Assembly: GCA_030765735.1 (NCBI GenBank)
Contig: JAVCBZ010000020.1
Coordinates: 1 to 12,427, forward strand
Source: Candidatus Susulua stagnicola
GTDB taxonomy: Bacteria > Omnitrophota > Gorgyraeia > Duberdicusellales > 4484-171
DNA length: 12,427 nucleotides
Direction: 5' to 3'
Under the pieces are notes generated by a model that saw only the letters and a list, made by a program, of their open reading frames with translations, was not told the DNA's origin and ran no database searches. Of this stretch, positions 1 to 6,753 are shown one piece after another. Position 1 is the stretch's first letter; every line of letters begins with the position of its first letter. Position numbers and translations under genes: made by a program.

Positions 1-549
1 CAAATTCGATAAGTTTGATTGGACATCAGTAACAACTAAAGCATTAGTTCGTTTATCAATAGTGAGCCTTCCCCTTGAACTAAGCATTCCTTCTATTGCT
101 TCTTTTATATCTAAAACCTTGGCAAAACTTAAGCTAAAGACCCTCGTATCCAAAGCCTCTATTTCCTCTCTTTCTTTTGCTAAAGTTTCTCTTTTACCTA
201 TTTTCTCTGTAGTGTCTATTAACAGTATAGTTTCACCAACCCACTCATAACTATAATCATAGGGTCTTAATATTGCCTCTAAGGTTGAAAACCAATCCAC
301 ATTTTCTAAACTTACGCTAACTAATCCTTCTACGCTTGGACTAACTACAATATTAATTTTCTTGCCATCTTTAATTGCTTTCTGAGCTATTGATTGTATT
401 ACAACCCTAATATCAGCATCTTTAAATTTAATTACCGGGATTATAGCGTCATCTTGAGCAAAACTAAAAGAAAAAACGCAACAACTAAACAATATTAATA
501 AAGACACTAACTTTATTCTTCTCTTTATGTCTTTTGTATTCTCTCTCAT
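1..549 (-). CDS. pilQ: PilQ secretin, N-terminal part (runs off the window)
   Basis: This is the N-terminal 183 residues of the outer-membrane secretin through which the pilus leaves the cell. I translated it by hand from the minus strand. A signal peptide (residues about 1-31, basic MRENTKDIKRRIK then a hydrophobic stretch) ends at FSFA before QDD. Residues about 35-111 look like the secretin/TonB short N0 domain, with a strand pattern around VIKFKDADIRVVIQSIA and VSVSLENVDWFSTLEAIL. Residues from about 135 begin an N1 (secretin_N) domain ending with LTIDKRTNALVVTD, a typical secretin segment. The ATG at 549-547 overlaps the pilP stop as ATGA, so the two are translationally coupled. The peptidoglycan-binding AMIN domains of proteobacterial PilQ are not seen. 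The pore-forming C-terminal domain lies outside the window. GspD is the alternative, but the pilMNOP context favours PilQ. Confidence 0.9.
   Translation of the reverse strand, partial: MRENTKDIKRRIKLVSLLILFSCCVFSFSFAQDDAIIPVIKFKDADIRVVIQSIAQKAIKDGKKINIVVSPSVEGLVSVSLENVDWFSTLEAILRPYDYSYEWVGETILLIDTTEKIGKRETLAKEREEIEALDTRVFSLSFAKVLDIKEAIEGMLSSRGRLTIDKRTNALVVTDVQSNLSNL
452..496 (-). repeat. Signal-peptide-coding repeat, copy in pilQ
   Basis: This 45-base stretch encodes the hydrophobic core and cleavage region of the PilQ signal peptide. It aligns without gaps to 826-870 in pilP; I count 38 of 45 bases identical. The two encoded segments end FSFAQD (PilQ) and FSYAQE (PilP). The similarity stops outside the signal peptides. 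Confidence 0.6.
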
Positions 550-902
550 TCTCTGTCCTCCTCTAAATTTAGAATAAACTCTTTATCATTATTTTTTAGA
601 ATAACTTTTTTTTCTTCTATCCTTACAACAGTATATTCCCCAACGCTTTCGCCTTCTCTCAACACTAAATCGTTAATAATGGCTACTGGAGACTCCTTCG
701 AATATATTATACCCTTTATAATTAATCCTCCTATCGTTACTTTATGTGATATTAATATTGTCCCATTCTTACTAATTAAAGGGACAAAAGGATCTTTATC
801 ACTAGTTTTAAAGCTATATTTATTTTCTTGGGCATAGCTAAAAGAAAAAATACAAAAACTAAAAAATATTGACAAAAATAATGGTTTCATTCTTTCTTTC
901 AT
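546..902 (-). CDS. pilP: PilP-like periplasmic lipoprotein/pilot-type alignment protein
   Basis: A small periplasmic protein linking the inner-membrane PilN/PilO pair to the PilQ secretin. From the ATG at 902 it has 118 residues: a signal peptide (MKERMKPLFL then a hydrophobic run to FSYA before QEN), then a short linker with DPFVPL, which corresponds to the conserved RDPF region of PilP, and a small beta domain (GGLIIKGIIY, AIINDLVLREGESVG, YTVVRIEEKKVIL) typical of the PilP/GspC homology fold. No lipobox cysteine is evident at the cleavage site, unlike proteobacterial PilP. A longer reading from 923 is possible, but the ATG at 902 overlaps the pilO stop as ATGA and begins a better signal peptide, so I prefer it; the ATG at 887 is another option. 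The gene sits between pilO and pilQ as in the standard pilMNOPQ order. Confidence 0.82.
   Translation of the reverse strand: MKERMKPLFLSIFFSFCIFSFSYAQENKYSFKTSDKDPFVPLISKNGTILISHKVTIGGLIIKGIIYSKESPVAIINDLVLREGESVGEYTVVRIEEKKVILKNNDKEFILNLEEDRE
826..870 (-). repeat. Signal-peptide-coding repeat, copy in pilP
   Basis: Partner of 452-496. It encodes the PilP signal peptide core and cleavage site and matches the PilQ copy at 38 of 45 positions, in the same reading frame and without gaps. Both AT-rich composition and common signal peptide constraints inflate this figure, so duplication is likely but not certain. Confidence 0.6.
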
Positions 903-1441
903 TCTAAAATAACAGCTCCACATATTACCATTTCTATCACATTATCAGAAAGACTGGACTTCATAGATAATTTTTTAACTTCAAAAAAATACTGACTGCT
1001 ATTAAGATAATCTATAAACATTGCTAAATTATGAAAATTACCTTTAGCCTTAACCTTAATCGGTAAATATTTAAAATTACCAACATCCCCTGTAATATAA
1101 GGTGATAAAGCTTCCGGTATTAAAGAATTAATTTCAATTCCAAATTTTTTACTACTAGAAGATATAAAAGAAAGTATCTTAGATTCTTGATTAGGGGTAA
1201 TAAATTTTCCGCGAATTTTTCCAATTTCTTCTTTTAATTTTTCTTTACTATCTAAATATTTATCCTTCTTTGGCCATTCATTTTCAATAGAATTGATCTT
1301 CTCAATAAGCTTTCCTTGTTTTTTGGTTAACCCTCCCATTTTGCTGATTTCCCAAGGAAATATAATAAATAGCTCAATCAACAAAACAATCGCTATAATA
1401 ATAAAACTAAAAGTTGGTTTATCTATATTTATTTTTTGCAT
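899..1441 (-). CDS. pilO: PilO, inner-membrane alignment subcomplex protein
   Basis: PilO pairs with PilN in the inner membrane and helps couple the cytoplasmic motor to PilP and PilQ. The 180 residues show one N-terminal membrane helix (about 12-30, FSFIIIAIVLLIELFIIFPW) after a short cytoplasmic stretch. A charged coiled-coil region follows (about 35-80, rich in K and E: KKQGKLIEKINSIENEW, KEKLKEEIGKI). The C-terminal ferredoxin-like domain (about 85-180) carries the PilO-type stretch LPIKVKAKGNFHNLAMFIDYLN. Its start lies inside the 3' end of pilN (13-base overlap) and its stop overlaps pilP as ATGA. Sequence identity to model PilO proteins is evidently low; fold pattern and position in pilMNOPQ carry the call. 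Confidence 0.85.
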   Translation of the reverse strand: MQKINIDKPTFSFIIIAIVLLIELFIIFPWEISKMGGLTKKQGKLIEKINSIENEWPKKDKYLDSKEKLKEEIGKIRGKFITPNQESKILSFISSSSKKFGIEINSLIPEALSPYITGDVGNFKYLPIKVKAKGNFHNLAMFIDYLNSSQYFFEVKKLSMKSSLSDNVIEMVICGAVILE

Positions 1442-2001
1442 TCGATAATAAATTTTAAAGTTTCAACACCATTAAAATTTGCCTTCTTAGACTCCCTAAT
1501 ACTCATGTTACTAAATTTTGAAGAAAAATTATTTTGTTCCCGTAAAGAATTTACAAATCTATCTAAAGAAACTAAAGAAACTAAATAATCTTCATTCCAC
1601 TTTATGACATGACCTCTTAGAATAATCGACCCACTTTTGAAATCTAAGGTCTCAAACCATACATTTTTAGGCAAAGAATAAAAGATAGCTTCAAAAATAA
1701 GCACAATATCATATTTAGGCGTACCTATTTCTTCTAATTTATTTTTTTGTTTATTTAAATTAACTATTTCCTTTTTTATTTCACTAATCTTTACATATTT
1801 ATTTTTCCATACTTTCCAACTTTCATCCCATCGTGAATAATCATAAGCCTGTTTAAAAATAGATATCTGCAAAAACATAATCACCACTAAAACTAATACA
1901 GAAATTAACACCATAAGAGGAGTATGACAAACTAATCTACGCAAAAAAACAATTGCAACAGTTTCCTTTTGAGGACTTAAATTTATAGCTATTTTCTTCA
2001 T
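1429..2001 (-). CDS. pilN: PilN, inner-membrane alignment subcomplex protein
   Basis: PilN binds cytoplasmic PilM through its short N-terminal tail and dimerises with PilO across the periplasm. The 190 residues begin MKKIAINLSPQ, matching the INLLP-type tail that PilM grips. There is one membrane helix at about 29-49 (PLMVLISVLVLVVIMFLQISI), then a coiled-coil region (about 60-95, with KEIVNLNKQKNKLEEIG) and a C-terminal domain containing LPKNVWFETLDFKSGSIILRG, the usual 'P..vwL..L....g.v.l.G' pattern of Fimbrial assembly protein PilN. The ATG overlaps the pilM stop as ATGA. The central spacer and last 60 residues diverge from model proteins. Confidence 0.88.
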   Translation of the reverse strand: MKKIAINLSPQKETVAIVFLRRLVCHTPLMVLISVLVLVVIMFLQISIFKQAYDYSRWDESWKVWKNKYVKISEIKKEIVNLNKQKNKLEEIGTPKYDIVLIFEAIFYSLPKNVWFETLDFKSGSIILRGHVIKWNEDYLVSLVSLDRFVNSLREQNNFSSKFSNMSIRESKKANFNGVETLKFIIECKK

Positions 2002-2996
2002 AAAATTAATCCAAAAAGTACTGAAAAATTATTCCGCAAAAGATCAAATTCTTTACTAAAAAAAACTTGATTAATCTTATTATTATTTTCTAAAAATGGT
2101 TGTAATATTTCCACTTCAGTATCTAATGCTTCAACGAAAATGTTTTCTATGCCCTTAGCTGAAGCAAGCCCCCCACTAAGATAAACTTTATTTATTGGCT
2201 CACTTTTGTTTACTTCAAAATAATCAAAAGAACCCTTTAACTCTTTACAAAAAATTGAAATGCTATCCTGGTTTAGCTTCAAAAGCTCACCGTTATTTTC
2301 TGTTTTAAACATCTTATTTTCTATATCAGCAAATGGTTTGCCCTTTATCCGGGCTATAACCTGGAAAACATCTTTTACACTAAATTTTACATCCCTGGTA
2401 AGAAAAGGAATACCTCTATTAATAATAGTCATAGTAGAAAAATTATACCCGATATCTAATATGCAAGAGTTTTTATCTTTAGCATCTTGATAATTATTTA
2501 AAAAAAGATTAGATAAGCATACACTATCTAAATTAACCTCACCTACCCGCAAGCCAACACCATCAAAAGATTCCAAGATATTATCAATAAACTCTTTCTT
2601 TGCTACAGCAAGCAATATCGCCACTTCTGCAAGAGAAATATCTTCAAGGATAGCATAATCAAAATATACATCTTCAGGAGTAAAAGGAATCAATTTGTTC
2701 ATCTCGTAAAAAAGTGCTTGGACTAATCTTTTCTTATCCATTTTAGGAAAAGAAAAATATCTCACCAAACAAGCTGGATTTTTAACCGATATCCTTATAT
2801 TTTTAAAAGGAATTTTTTTCTCAGCCAAAAGTTTTTTTAGCGTAATTGATAAATCTTCTTTCTTTTCTATAAAATAATCTACAACTTTATCTCCATCAAC
2901 AACTAAGCCTTTCACATAGCAATTCCCTAAGTTAATTGCAACAAATTGATCAACTTCATTTTTTATAAAACTATCTTTTAGGAAGGTTAAATCCAT
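1998..2996 (-). CDS. pilM: PilM, actin-like cytoplasmic ATPase of the pilus
   Basis: PilM is the FtsA/actin-fold cytoplasmic protein that binds the PilN tail and connects the alignment complex to the motor. Motifs are visible in order: phosphate-1 loop (FVAINLGNCYVKGLVV), the SHS2-type middle segment with MNKLIPFTPEDVYFDYAIL, phosphate-2 loop (CILDIGYNFSTMTII followed by FLTRDV), and the adenosine motif (VYLSGGLASAKGIEN). The longest open frame starts at a TTG at 3035, but a TTGACA-17-TAAAAT promoter at 3065-3037 would start transcription near 3030, downstream of that TTG. I therefore choose the ATG at 2996 (332 residues), which still leaves about 16 residues before the first actin-fold strand. 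No good Shine-Dalgarno precedes this ATG, so the start is less certain than the identity. The stop overlaps pilN as ATGA. Confidence 0.9.
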   Translation of the reverse strand: MDLTFLKDSFIKNEVDQFVAINLGNCYVKGLVVDGDKVVDYFIEKKEDLSITLKKLLAEKKIPFKNIRISVKNPACLVRYFSFPKMDKKRLVQALFYEMNKLIPFTPEDVYFDYAILEDISLAEVAILLAVAKKEFIDNILESFDGVGLRVGEVNLDSVCLSNLFLNNYQDAKDKNSCILDIGYNFSTMTIINRGIPFLTRDVKFSVKDVFQVIARIKGKPFADIENKMFKTENNGELLKLNQDSISIFCKELKGSFDYFEVNKSEPINKVYLSGGLASAKGIENIFVEALDTEVEILQPFLENNNKINQVFFSKEFDLLRNNFSVLFGLIL

Positions 2997-3036
2997 TAGT
3001 TTTTGATTAAAAAAGAAACTATTTTCCTTTGACAAT

Positions 3037-3065
3037 ATTTTATTACTTAAGTTTTACTCTGTCAA
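3037..3065 (-). promoter_or_regulatory. Sigma70-type promoter for pilMNOPQ
   Basis: On the minus strand TTGACA (3065-3060, full consensus) is followed by a 17-base spacer and TAAAAT (3042-3037, five of six). Transcription would begin near 3030. It lies just after the pilin terminator, so pilMNOPQ can be expressed separately from the pilin. The -10 lies almost on top of the TTG that begins the longest pilM frame, which argues that pilM really starts at 2996. Confidence 0.72.
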
Positions 3066-3120
3066 CGTATCTCTTGATTAAAAACATCTTATCTATTACA
3101 AGAAAAAAAATAAGGGCAAT

Positions 3121-3155
3121 AAAAAAACCGCCTCTTTTTTTAGAAGAGGCGGTTA
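3121..3155 (-). terminator. Intrinsic terminator after the major pilin gene
   Basis: A perfect 11-base-pair stem pairs 3144-3154 with 3126-3136 (AACCGCCTCTT on the minus strand), with a 7-base loop, and is followed on the minus strand by seven T residues. It sits 25 bases beyond the pilin stop. It would separate the abundant pilin transcript from the pilM operon. Confidence 0.92.
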
Positions 3156-3179
3156 AGTTATATTCTTTGAAGTTACTTA

Positions 3180-3605
3180 CTATTCGGGTTCAACTGGTGC
3201 AGCTGGTGCAGTTGAAGTTATATTTCCTCCTGTTGCAACACCGTAATCATTTGCTTTTTCATCAAACGCACCCTCAGCAGTTGCCGTACAAGTATAACTT
3301 CCTGCGGCAGGCGTGCAAGCAAAAGAATAATTTTGGCAAGGAGCCACTGCTGTGCAAGCTGCAAAATCTTTATTAAGATATGGTGGGTCAATACTTACTA
3401 AATCAGCTAAAGCTACATTATAAACACCCTCATTCGCAGATGCATAACTTTCATAAGCTGTAGATATAGTTCTCAAACTTGCTTGAGCATAAGTTTGCCC
3501 AGCATTCACTCTTGTTCTTAGAAGATTAGGAATAGCTAGTGTTGCCAAAAGAGCGATAATTGCAACTACTATCATAATCTCTACCAATGTAAAACCTTTT
3601 CTCAT
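3180..3605 (-). CDS. pilA: Major type IV pilin (PilA/GspG-like prepilin)
   Basis: This is the structural pilus subunit. The prepilin signal is textbook: MRKG then FTLVE, so prepilin peptidase would cut after Gly4, methylate Phe, and leave Glu5 of the mature protein in place. The hydrophobic assembly helix covers about residues 5-28 (ending AIPNLLR). The mature protein is 137 residues. The globular part carries four cysteines (84, 90, 97, 106) in a short segment, enough for two disulfides, and ends in an A/P-rich tail APAAPVEPE. The 'ISTAYESYASANEGVY' segment is typical of GspG-like and short T4P pilins. The start is fixed by AAGGGGG (3618-3612) six bases before the ATG. The gene has its own promoter and terminator, which fits high-level expression. 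A type II secretion pseudopilin is the alternative, but pilMNOPQ next door favours a T4P pilin. Confidence 0.93.
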   Translation of the reverse strand: MRKGFTLVEIMIVVAIIALLATLAIPNLLRTRVNAGQTYAQASLRTISTAYESYASANEGVYNVALADLVSIDPPYLNKDFAACTAVAPCQNYSFACTPAAGSYTCTATAEGAFDEKANDYGVATGGNITSTAPAAPVEPE

Positions 3606-3611
3606 CTTCTA

Positions 3612-3618
3612 CCCCCTT
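3612..3618 (-). promoter_or_regulatory. Strong ribosome binding site of the pilin gene
   Basis: AAGGGGG stands six bases before the pilin ATG on the minus strand. It is among the strongest Shine-Dalgarno sequences in the window and fits a highly translated structural subunit. Confidence 0.75.
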
Positions 3619-3641
3619 TTTCATAACCAAGACTCCTTTTC

Positions 3642-3674
3642 TTTAACCCCTTTTAAAGGAACCTTGCGGTTAAA
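3642..3674 (-). promoter_or_regulatory. Possible structured leader of the pilin mRNA
   Basis: In the leader between the pilin promoter and its ribosome binding site, TTTAACC (3674-3668) can pair with GGTTAAA (3648-3642), enclosing a small inner hairpin (CCTT/AAGG). An alternative hairpin, AACC-GCAA-GGTT (3671-3660) with a GNRA-type loop, uses part of the same strand, so the two folds exclude each other. No T run follows, so this is not a terminator. It matches no riboswitch class I recognise, and the c-di-GMP GEMM core was not found. It may be an mRNA stability element or chance. Confidence 0.35.
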
Positions 3675-3696
3675 AATATATAAATAACACAGTCAA

Positions 3697-3725
3697 AATA
3701 TACCATAATAAATCTAAAATGTCAA
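3697..3725 (-). promoter_or_regulatory. Sigma70-type promoter of the pilin gene
   Basis: On the minus strand TTGACA (3725-3720, full consensus), a 17-base spacer and TATATT (3702-3697, five of six) lie directly after the pilC stop. Transcription would begin near 3690, giving a leader of about 85 bases. No sigma54 -24/-12 pair was seen, unlike the pilA promoters of several proteobacteria. Confidence 0.72.
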
Positions 3726-3727
3726 TC

Positions 3728-4939
3728 TCAACTCATTCCACCTAAGAATTGAGTCATTTTTATTATAGGTAAAAATAAAGATATAACTATCCCCCCCACA
3801 ATAATACCTAAAAAAGCTATTACTAGAGGCTCTATAAGACTAGATAGCCCTGCTACCATAGCATCAGTTTGTTCTTCATAGAACTGAGCAATTTTTGAAA
3901 GCATCTCTTCTAGTCGCCCACTCTTCTCACCTATAGATATCATCTTAATAACCATAGTTGGGAAAACTCCTGTCTTCTCTAAAGGCGTTGAGATAGGTTG
4001 CCCTTCCTGTATTGAAATCTTAGATTCCATAACCGCTTCTTCGATTATTTTATTCCCTGATGTTTTCCCTACAATGTCTAAACATTTAATTATTGATACC
4101 CCACTCTTAACTAATGTAGAAAATGTACGAGAAAAATTAGCAATAGCCATTTTTCTTAGCAATCCTCCAACTATTGGAAGTTTTAGAATAAATCCATGAA
4201 AATTTTTTTTACCTTTTGGAGTATTAATGTAAGTCTTAACCGCAAAAAAAACACCAAATACAACTCCTATTAAAATAATTGCCGATCCTTTCTTAGTTAA
4301 AAGATCAGAAAAGTTTATTAACAATTTAGTTGGTAAAGGTAACTCTCCTCCCAATGATGCAAAAATACTTTTAAAAGTAGGAATCACCTTCACCATTAAA
4401 AATCCAGTTATGCCCATTGCCATCAATATAATAATAGCCGGGTAGTAAAGAGCTGAGGTAACTTTTTTTCTTAAAGCACTACTTTTTTCTAAATAAATAG
4501 ATACTCGATCTAATATTTCAGCTAAATTCCCTGAAAATTCTGCTGCCTCGACCATGCTTAAATAAATATCAGGGAATATGTTCTTATGTTTAGATAAAGC
4601 ATTTGATAAAGCCATTCCCTCACGAACATCCTTTAATATTAAACTAATAACCCCTTTAAAATAAAAATTTTCTGTTTGCTCTTCTAAAATACTTAAACAT
4701 TCAACAATTGGTATTCCACTTTCGATTAAAGTTGTAAGTTGACGAGAAAAAACTACTAAATCGTCAACTTTAACTTTCCCCTTTACCTTTTGGGTTTTCT
4801 TTCTACCTTCCTTAAGAGAAAGAATTATAGCTTCTTCTTTATGAAAATGTTCTATTGCTTTTTCTTGGGACTCAACTTCAATCATCCCCTTTACAGTTTT
4901 ACCATCTTTCTTTTTAATATTGTAAAAAAATATTTTCAC
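3728..4939 (-). CDS. pilC: PilC, inner-membrane platform protein (GspF family)
   Basis: PilC is the integral membrane platform that the PilB ATPase turns to add pilins. The 403 residues match the family's usual length. A small N-terminal cytoplasmic region (FFYNIKKKDGKTVKGMIE) is followed by two T2SSF repeats. The first (about 65-188) has LVVFSRQLTTLIESGIPIVECL and AEFSGNLAEILDRV; the second (about 267-393) has IANFSRTFSTLVKSGVSIIKCL and GEKSGRLEEMLSKIAQFYEEQ. Membrane helices lie near 167-187, 217-236 and 368-393. It starts at a GTG (4939) preceded by AAAAAAGG about ten bases upstream, and lies 23 bases after the second ATPase. GspF of type II secretion is the alternative family name. Confidence 0.93.
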   Translation of the reverse strand: MKIFFYNIKKKDGKTVKGMIEVESQEKAIEHFHKEEAIILSLKEGRKKTQKVKGKVKVDDLVVFSRQLTTLIESGIPIVECLSILEEQTENFYFKGVISLILKDVREGMALSNALSKHKNIFPDIYLSMVEAAEFSGNLAEILDRVSIYLEKSSALRKKVTSALYYPAIIILMAMGITGFLMVKVIPTFKSIFASLGGELPLPTKLLINFSDLLTKKGSAIILIGVVFGVFFAVKTYINTPKGKKNFHGFILKLPIVGGLLRKMAIANFSRTFSTLVKSGVSIIKCLDIVGKTSGNKIIEEAVMESKISIQEGQPISTPLEKTGVFPTMVIKMISIGEKSGRLEEMLSKIAQFYEEQTDAMVAGLSSLIEPLVIAFLGIIVGGIVISLFLPIIKMTQFLGGMS

Positions 4940-4962
4940 CTTTTATCTACCTTTTTTATTCT

Positions 4963-6672
4963 TTACTCAGAGGTTACTCGAATCGCCTCTTCAATAGAAG
5001 TTTCTCCTTTTAGACACTTTCCTAAACTATCTTCTCTTAAAGAATTGTATCCCCTAAATTCTCGAGCATACTCAATGATATCACTTTCAGGTGCTTTTTC
5101 TATAATCATTTCTTTTATTTTATCATCTAAAAGAATAATCTCAATAATAGCAACCCGACCATGATACCCGCTATGCCCACAATAAGGGCATCCTTTTGAA
5201 CGATAGAACTCATTTGTGTTGTTATCACGGCAAAAAGAAGCCAGCCCTAACCTTTTTATGATTTCTTTATCCATTTTATATTTTTCTTTACATTTAGGAC
5301 ATAAGTTTCTTACCAACCTCTGAGCAGTCAATGCGACTAATGACGAAGCCAAGAGAAATGATTCTGTACCCATATCTCTTAACCTGCTAATTGCTCCCAC
5401 AGCACTATTTGTATGCAAAGTAGAAAAAATAATTTCTCCAGTTAAAGAAGCCTTAATAGCAATATCTGCAGTTTCTGAATCTCGTATTTCACCGACCATT
5501 ATAATATCTGGAGATTGTCTTAAAACAGAACGCAACCCAGCTGAAAAGGTTAACCCTATATCAGCATTAGCTTGAATCTGGGTTATCCCCTCTAAGTGAT
5601 ATTCTACTGGATCTTCAATAGTTATTATATTTTTTTCTGGTGTATTTATTTGACTAATTATAGAATAAAGAGTGGTTGACTTGCCTGAACCAGTAGGACC
5701 AGTAACCAAAATTATTCCAAAAGGTGCGGCTAACGCTTCCTCAAACAATTTTAAAGGTTTTTGGGAAAAACCCAATTTTTGTAATCCCACAGATAAACTT
5801 TTTCTGTCTAACACTCTTAAAACAAATTTTTCTCCAAAATTAGTAGGAAGGCTAGAAACTCTAAAATCTATTTCTCTGTTTTCAAATTTTACTTTGAACC
5901 TTCCATCTTGTGGCATGCGAGATTCGGTTATATCTAGCCCTGAAATTATTTTCACTCTAGCTATTACTGCTTGTTGATTTATTTTAGGAAAACTAAATTC
6001 TTCATTTAATGCACCATCAACCCTATATTTTACTAATAATTTATCCTCATAAGGCTCTATATGAATATCTGATGCTCTCTTCTTTAAAGCATTATAAATA
6101 ATCAAATCAATAGCTCTAACAATAGGAGGATGTTTACTTTCAGTAATTAAATTTTCTAAATCCTGACTACCTTCTTTATCTTTGTTAATCTCTTCAATGT
6201 CTAAGGTATTAGTTTCATCAAAAGATTTTGAAAAATCTTCCACACTCTTATATAAATAATCTAAGCCTTTAGCTATGTCTTCTTCTCGAGAAAGTACTAA
6301 GGCAATTTTATCAACTCCAGTAATAATTTTGATATCATCATAAACTAAAACATCTAAGGGGTTAGCAGTAGCAATAGTAAGAGCATTACCAATTTTACAG
6401 ATAGGCACTACTTTATACTTAATCGCTATCTCTTGAGCAAGAAGTTCTTGATTCTTTAAAGATATTTTATATTTTCTTAAATCTAGAAAAGGGATTTTCA
6501 ATTCTTTAGATAAAAAAAGTAAAAACCCTTCTTCATCAATCAAATTATTCTCTAAAAGCATTTTCTTAAACTCATTGCAATCAACGGTTTTCTCTTTAAT
6601 CTCAACAAGCATTTTCTTATCCAGCTTTTTGTTTTTCTGAATATGCTCTAATATTTTATCTTTAATCGTCAT
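4963..6672 (-). CDS. pilB: PilB/GspE-family pilus extension ATPase, second paralogue
   Basis: A hexameric AAA-like motor ATPase that powers pilus assembly from the cytoplasmic face. The 569 residues show an N-terminal GspE_N-like domain (about 1-145), the N2 region with the SDIHIEP motif (201-207), Walker A GPTGSGKST (325-333), Asp box TIEDPVEY (351-358), Walker B with DIIMVGEIRD (389-398), His box TLHTN (418-422) and four zinc-ligand cysteines C458, C461, C495, C498 (CPKC and CPYC). All catalytic parts look intact. The N-terminal domain lacks the LG..L...G repeats of c-di-GMP-binding MshEN. Length, N-terminal domain and zinc site place it with PilB/GspE, not the shorter PilT. Its ATG follows AAGGTAGG closely. 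It is a clear paralogue of the gene before it; the 81-base gap between them shows no convincing promoter or terminator. Confidence 0.92.
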   Translation of the reverse strand: MTIKDKILEHIQKNKKLDKKMLVEIKEKTVDCNEFKKMLLENNLIDEEGFLLFLSKELKIPFLDLRKYKISLKNQELLAQEIAIKYKVVPICKIGNALTIATANPLDVLVYDDIKIITGVDKIALVLSREEDIAKGLDYLYKSVEDFSKSFDETNTLDIEEINKDKEGSQDLENLITESKHPPIVRAIDLIIYNALKKRASDIHIEPYEDKLLVKYRVDGALNEEFSFPKINQQAVIARVKIISGLDITESRMPQDGRFKVKFENREIDFRVSSLPTNFGEKFVLRVLDRKSLSVGLQKLGFSQKPLKLFEEALAAPFGIILVTGPTGSGKSTTLYSIISQINTPEKNIITIEDPVEYHLEGITQIQANADIGLTFSAGLRSVLRQSPDIIMVGEIRDSETADIAIKASLTGEIIFSTLHTNSAVGAISRLRDMGTESFLLASSLVALTAQRLVRNLCPKCKEKYKMDKEIIKRLGLASFCRDNNTNEFYRSKGCPYCGHSGYHGRVAIIEIILLDDKIKEMIIEKAPESDIIEYAREFRGYNSLREDSLGKCLKGETSIEEAIRVTSE

Positions 6673-6753
6673 AACCTACCTTGACTCTTAGTTTAACTTT
6701 TAAATCTTTACTAACAAAACAATTTCAAAAATTAAATCAAATTAAAACTTATT

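Noticed and set aside
3606..3727. c-di-GMP (GEMM) riboswitch in the pilin leader
   Set aside because: The leader is too short for the two-helix GEMM core, and the conserved elements of that class are not present.
3606..3727. Sigma54 promoter for the pilin
   Set aside because: No GG-N10-GC pair with the TGGCAC/TTGC context was found; the sigma70 match is far better.
4790..5164. Plus-strand open frame of 124 codons
   Set aside because: It lies opposite the well-supported pilC and ATPase genes, its translation is low-complexity (F/S/I/L) and it has no ribosome binding site; a shadow frame. The same holds for the other plus-strand frames at 62-250, 2260-2490, 3029-3376, 5672-5977, 6782-6985, 7469-7699, 8084-8293 and 9643-9903.
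4963..6672. PilT retraction ATPase
   Set aside because: It has an extra N-terminal domain, the zinc-binding CPKC...CPYC tetrad and a length of 569 residues, all PilB/GspE features missing in PilT.
6673..6753. Promoter in the gap between the two ATPase genes
   Set aside because: TTGAAA occurs, but no acceptable -10 follows at 16-18 bases; the sequence is simply AT-rich.
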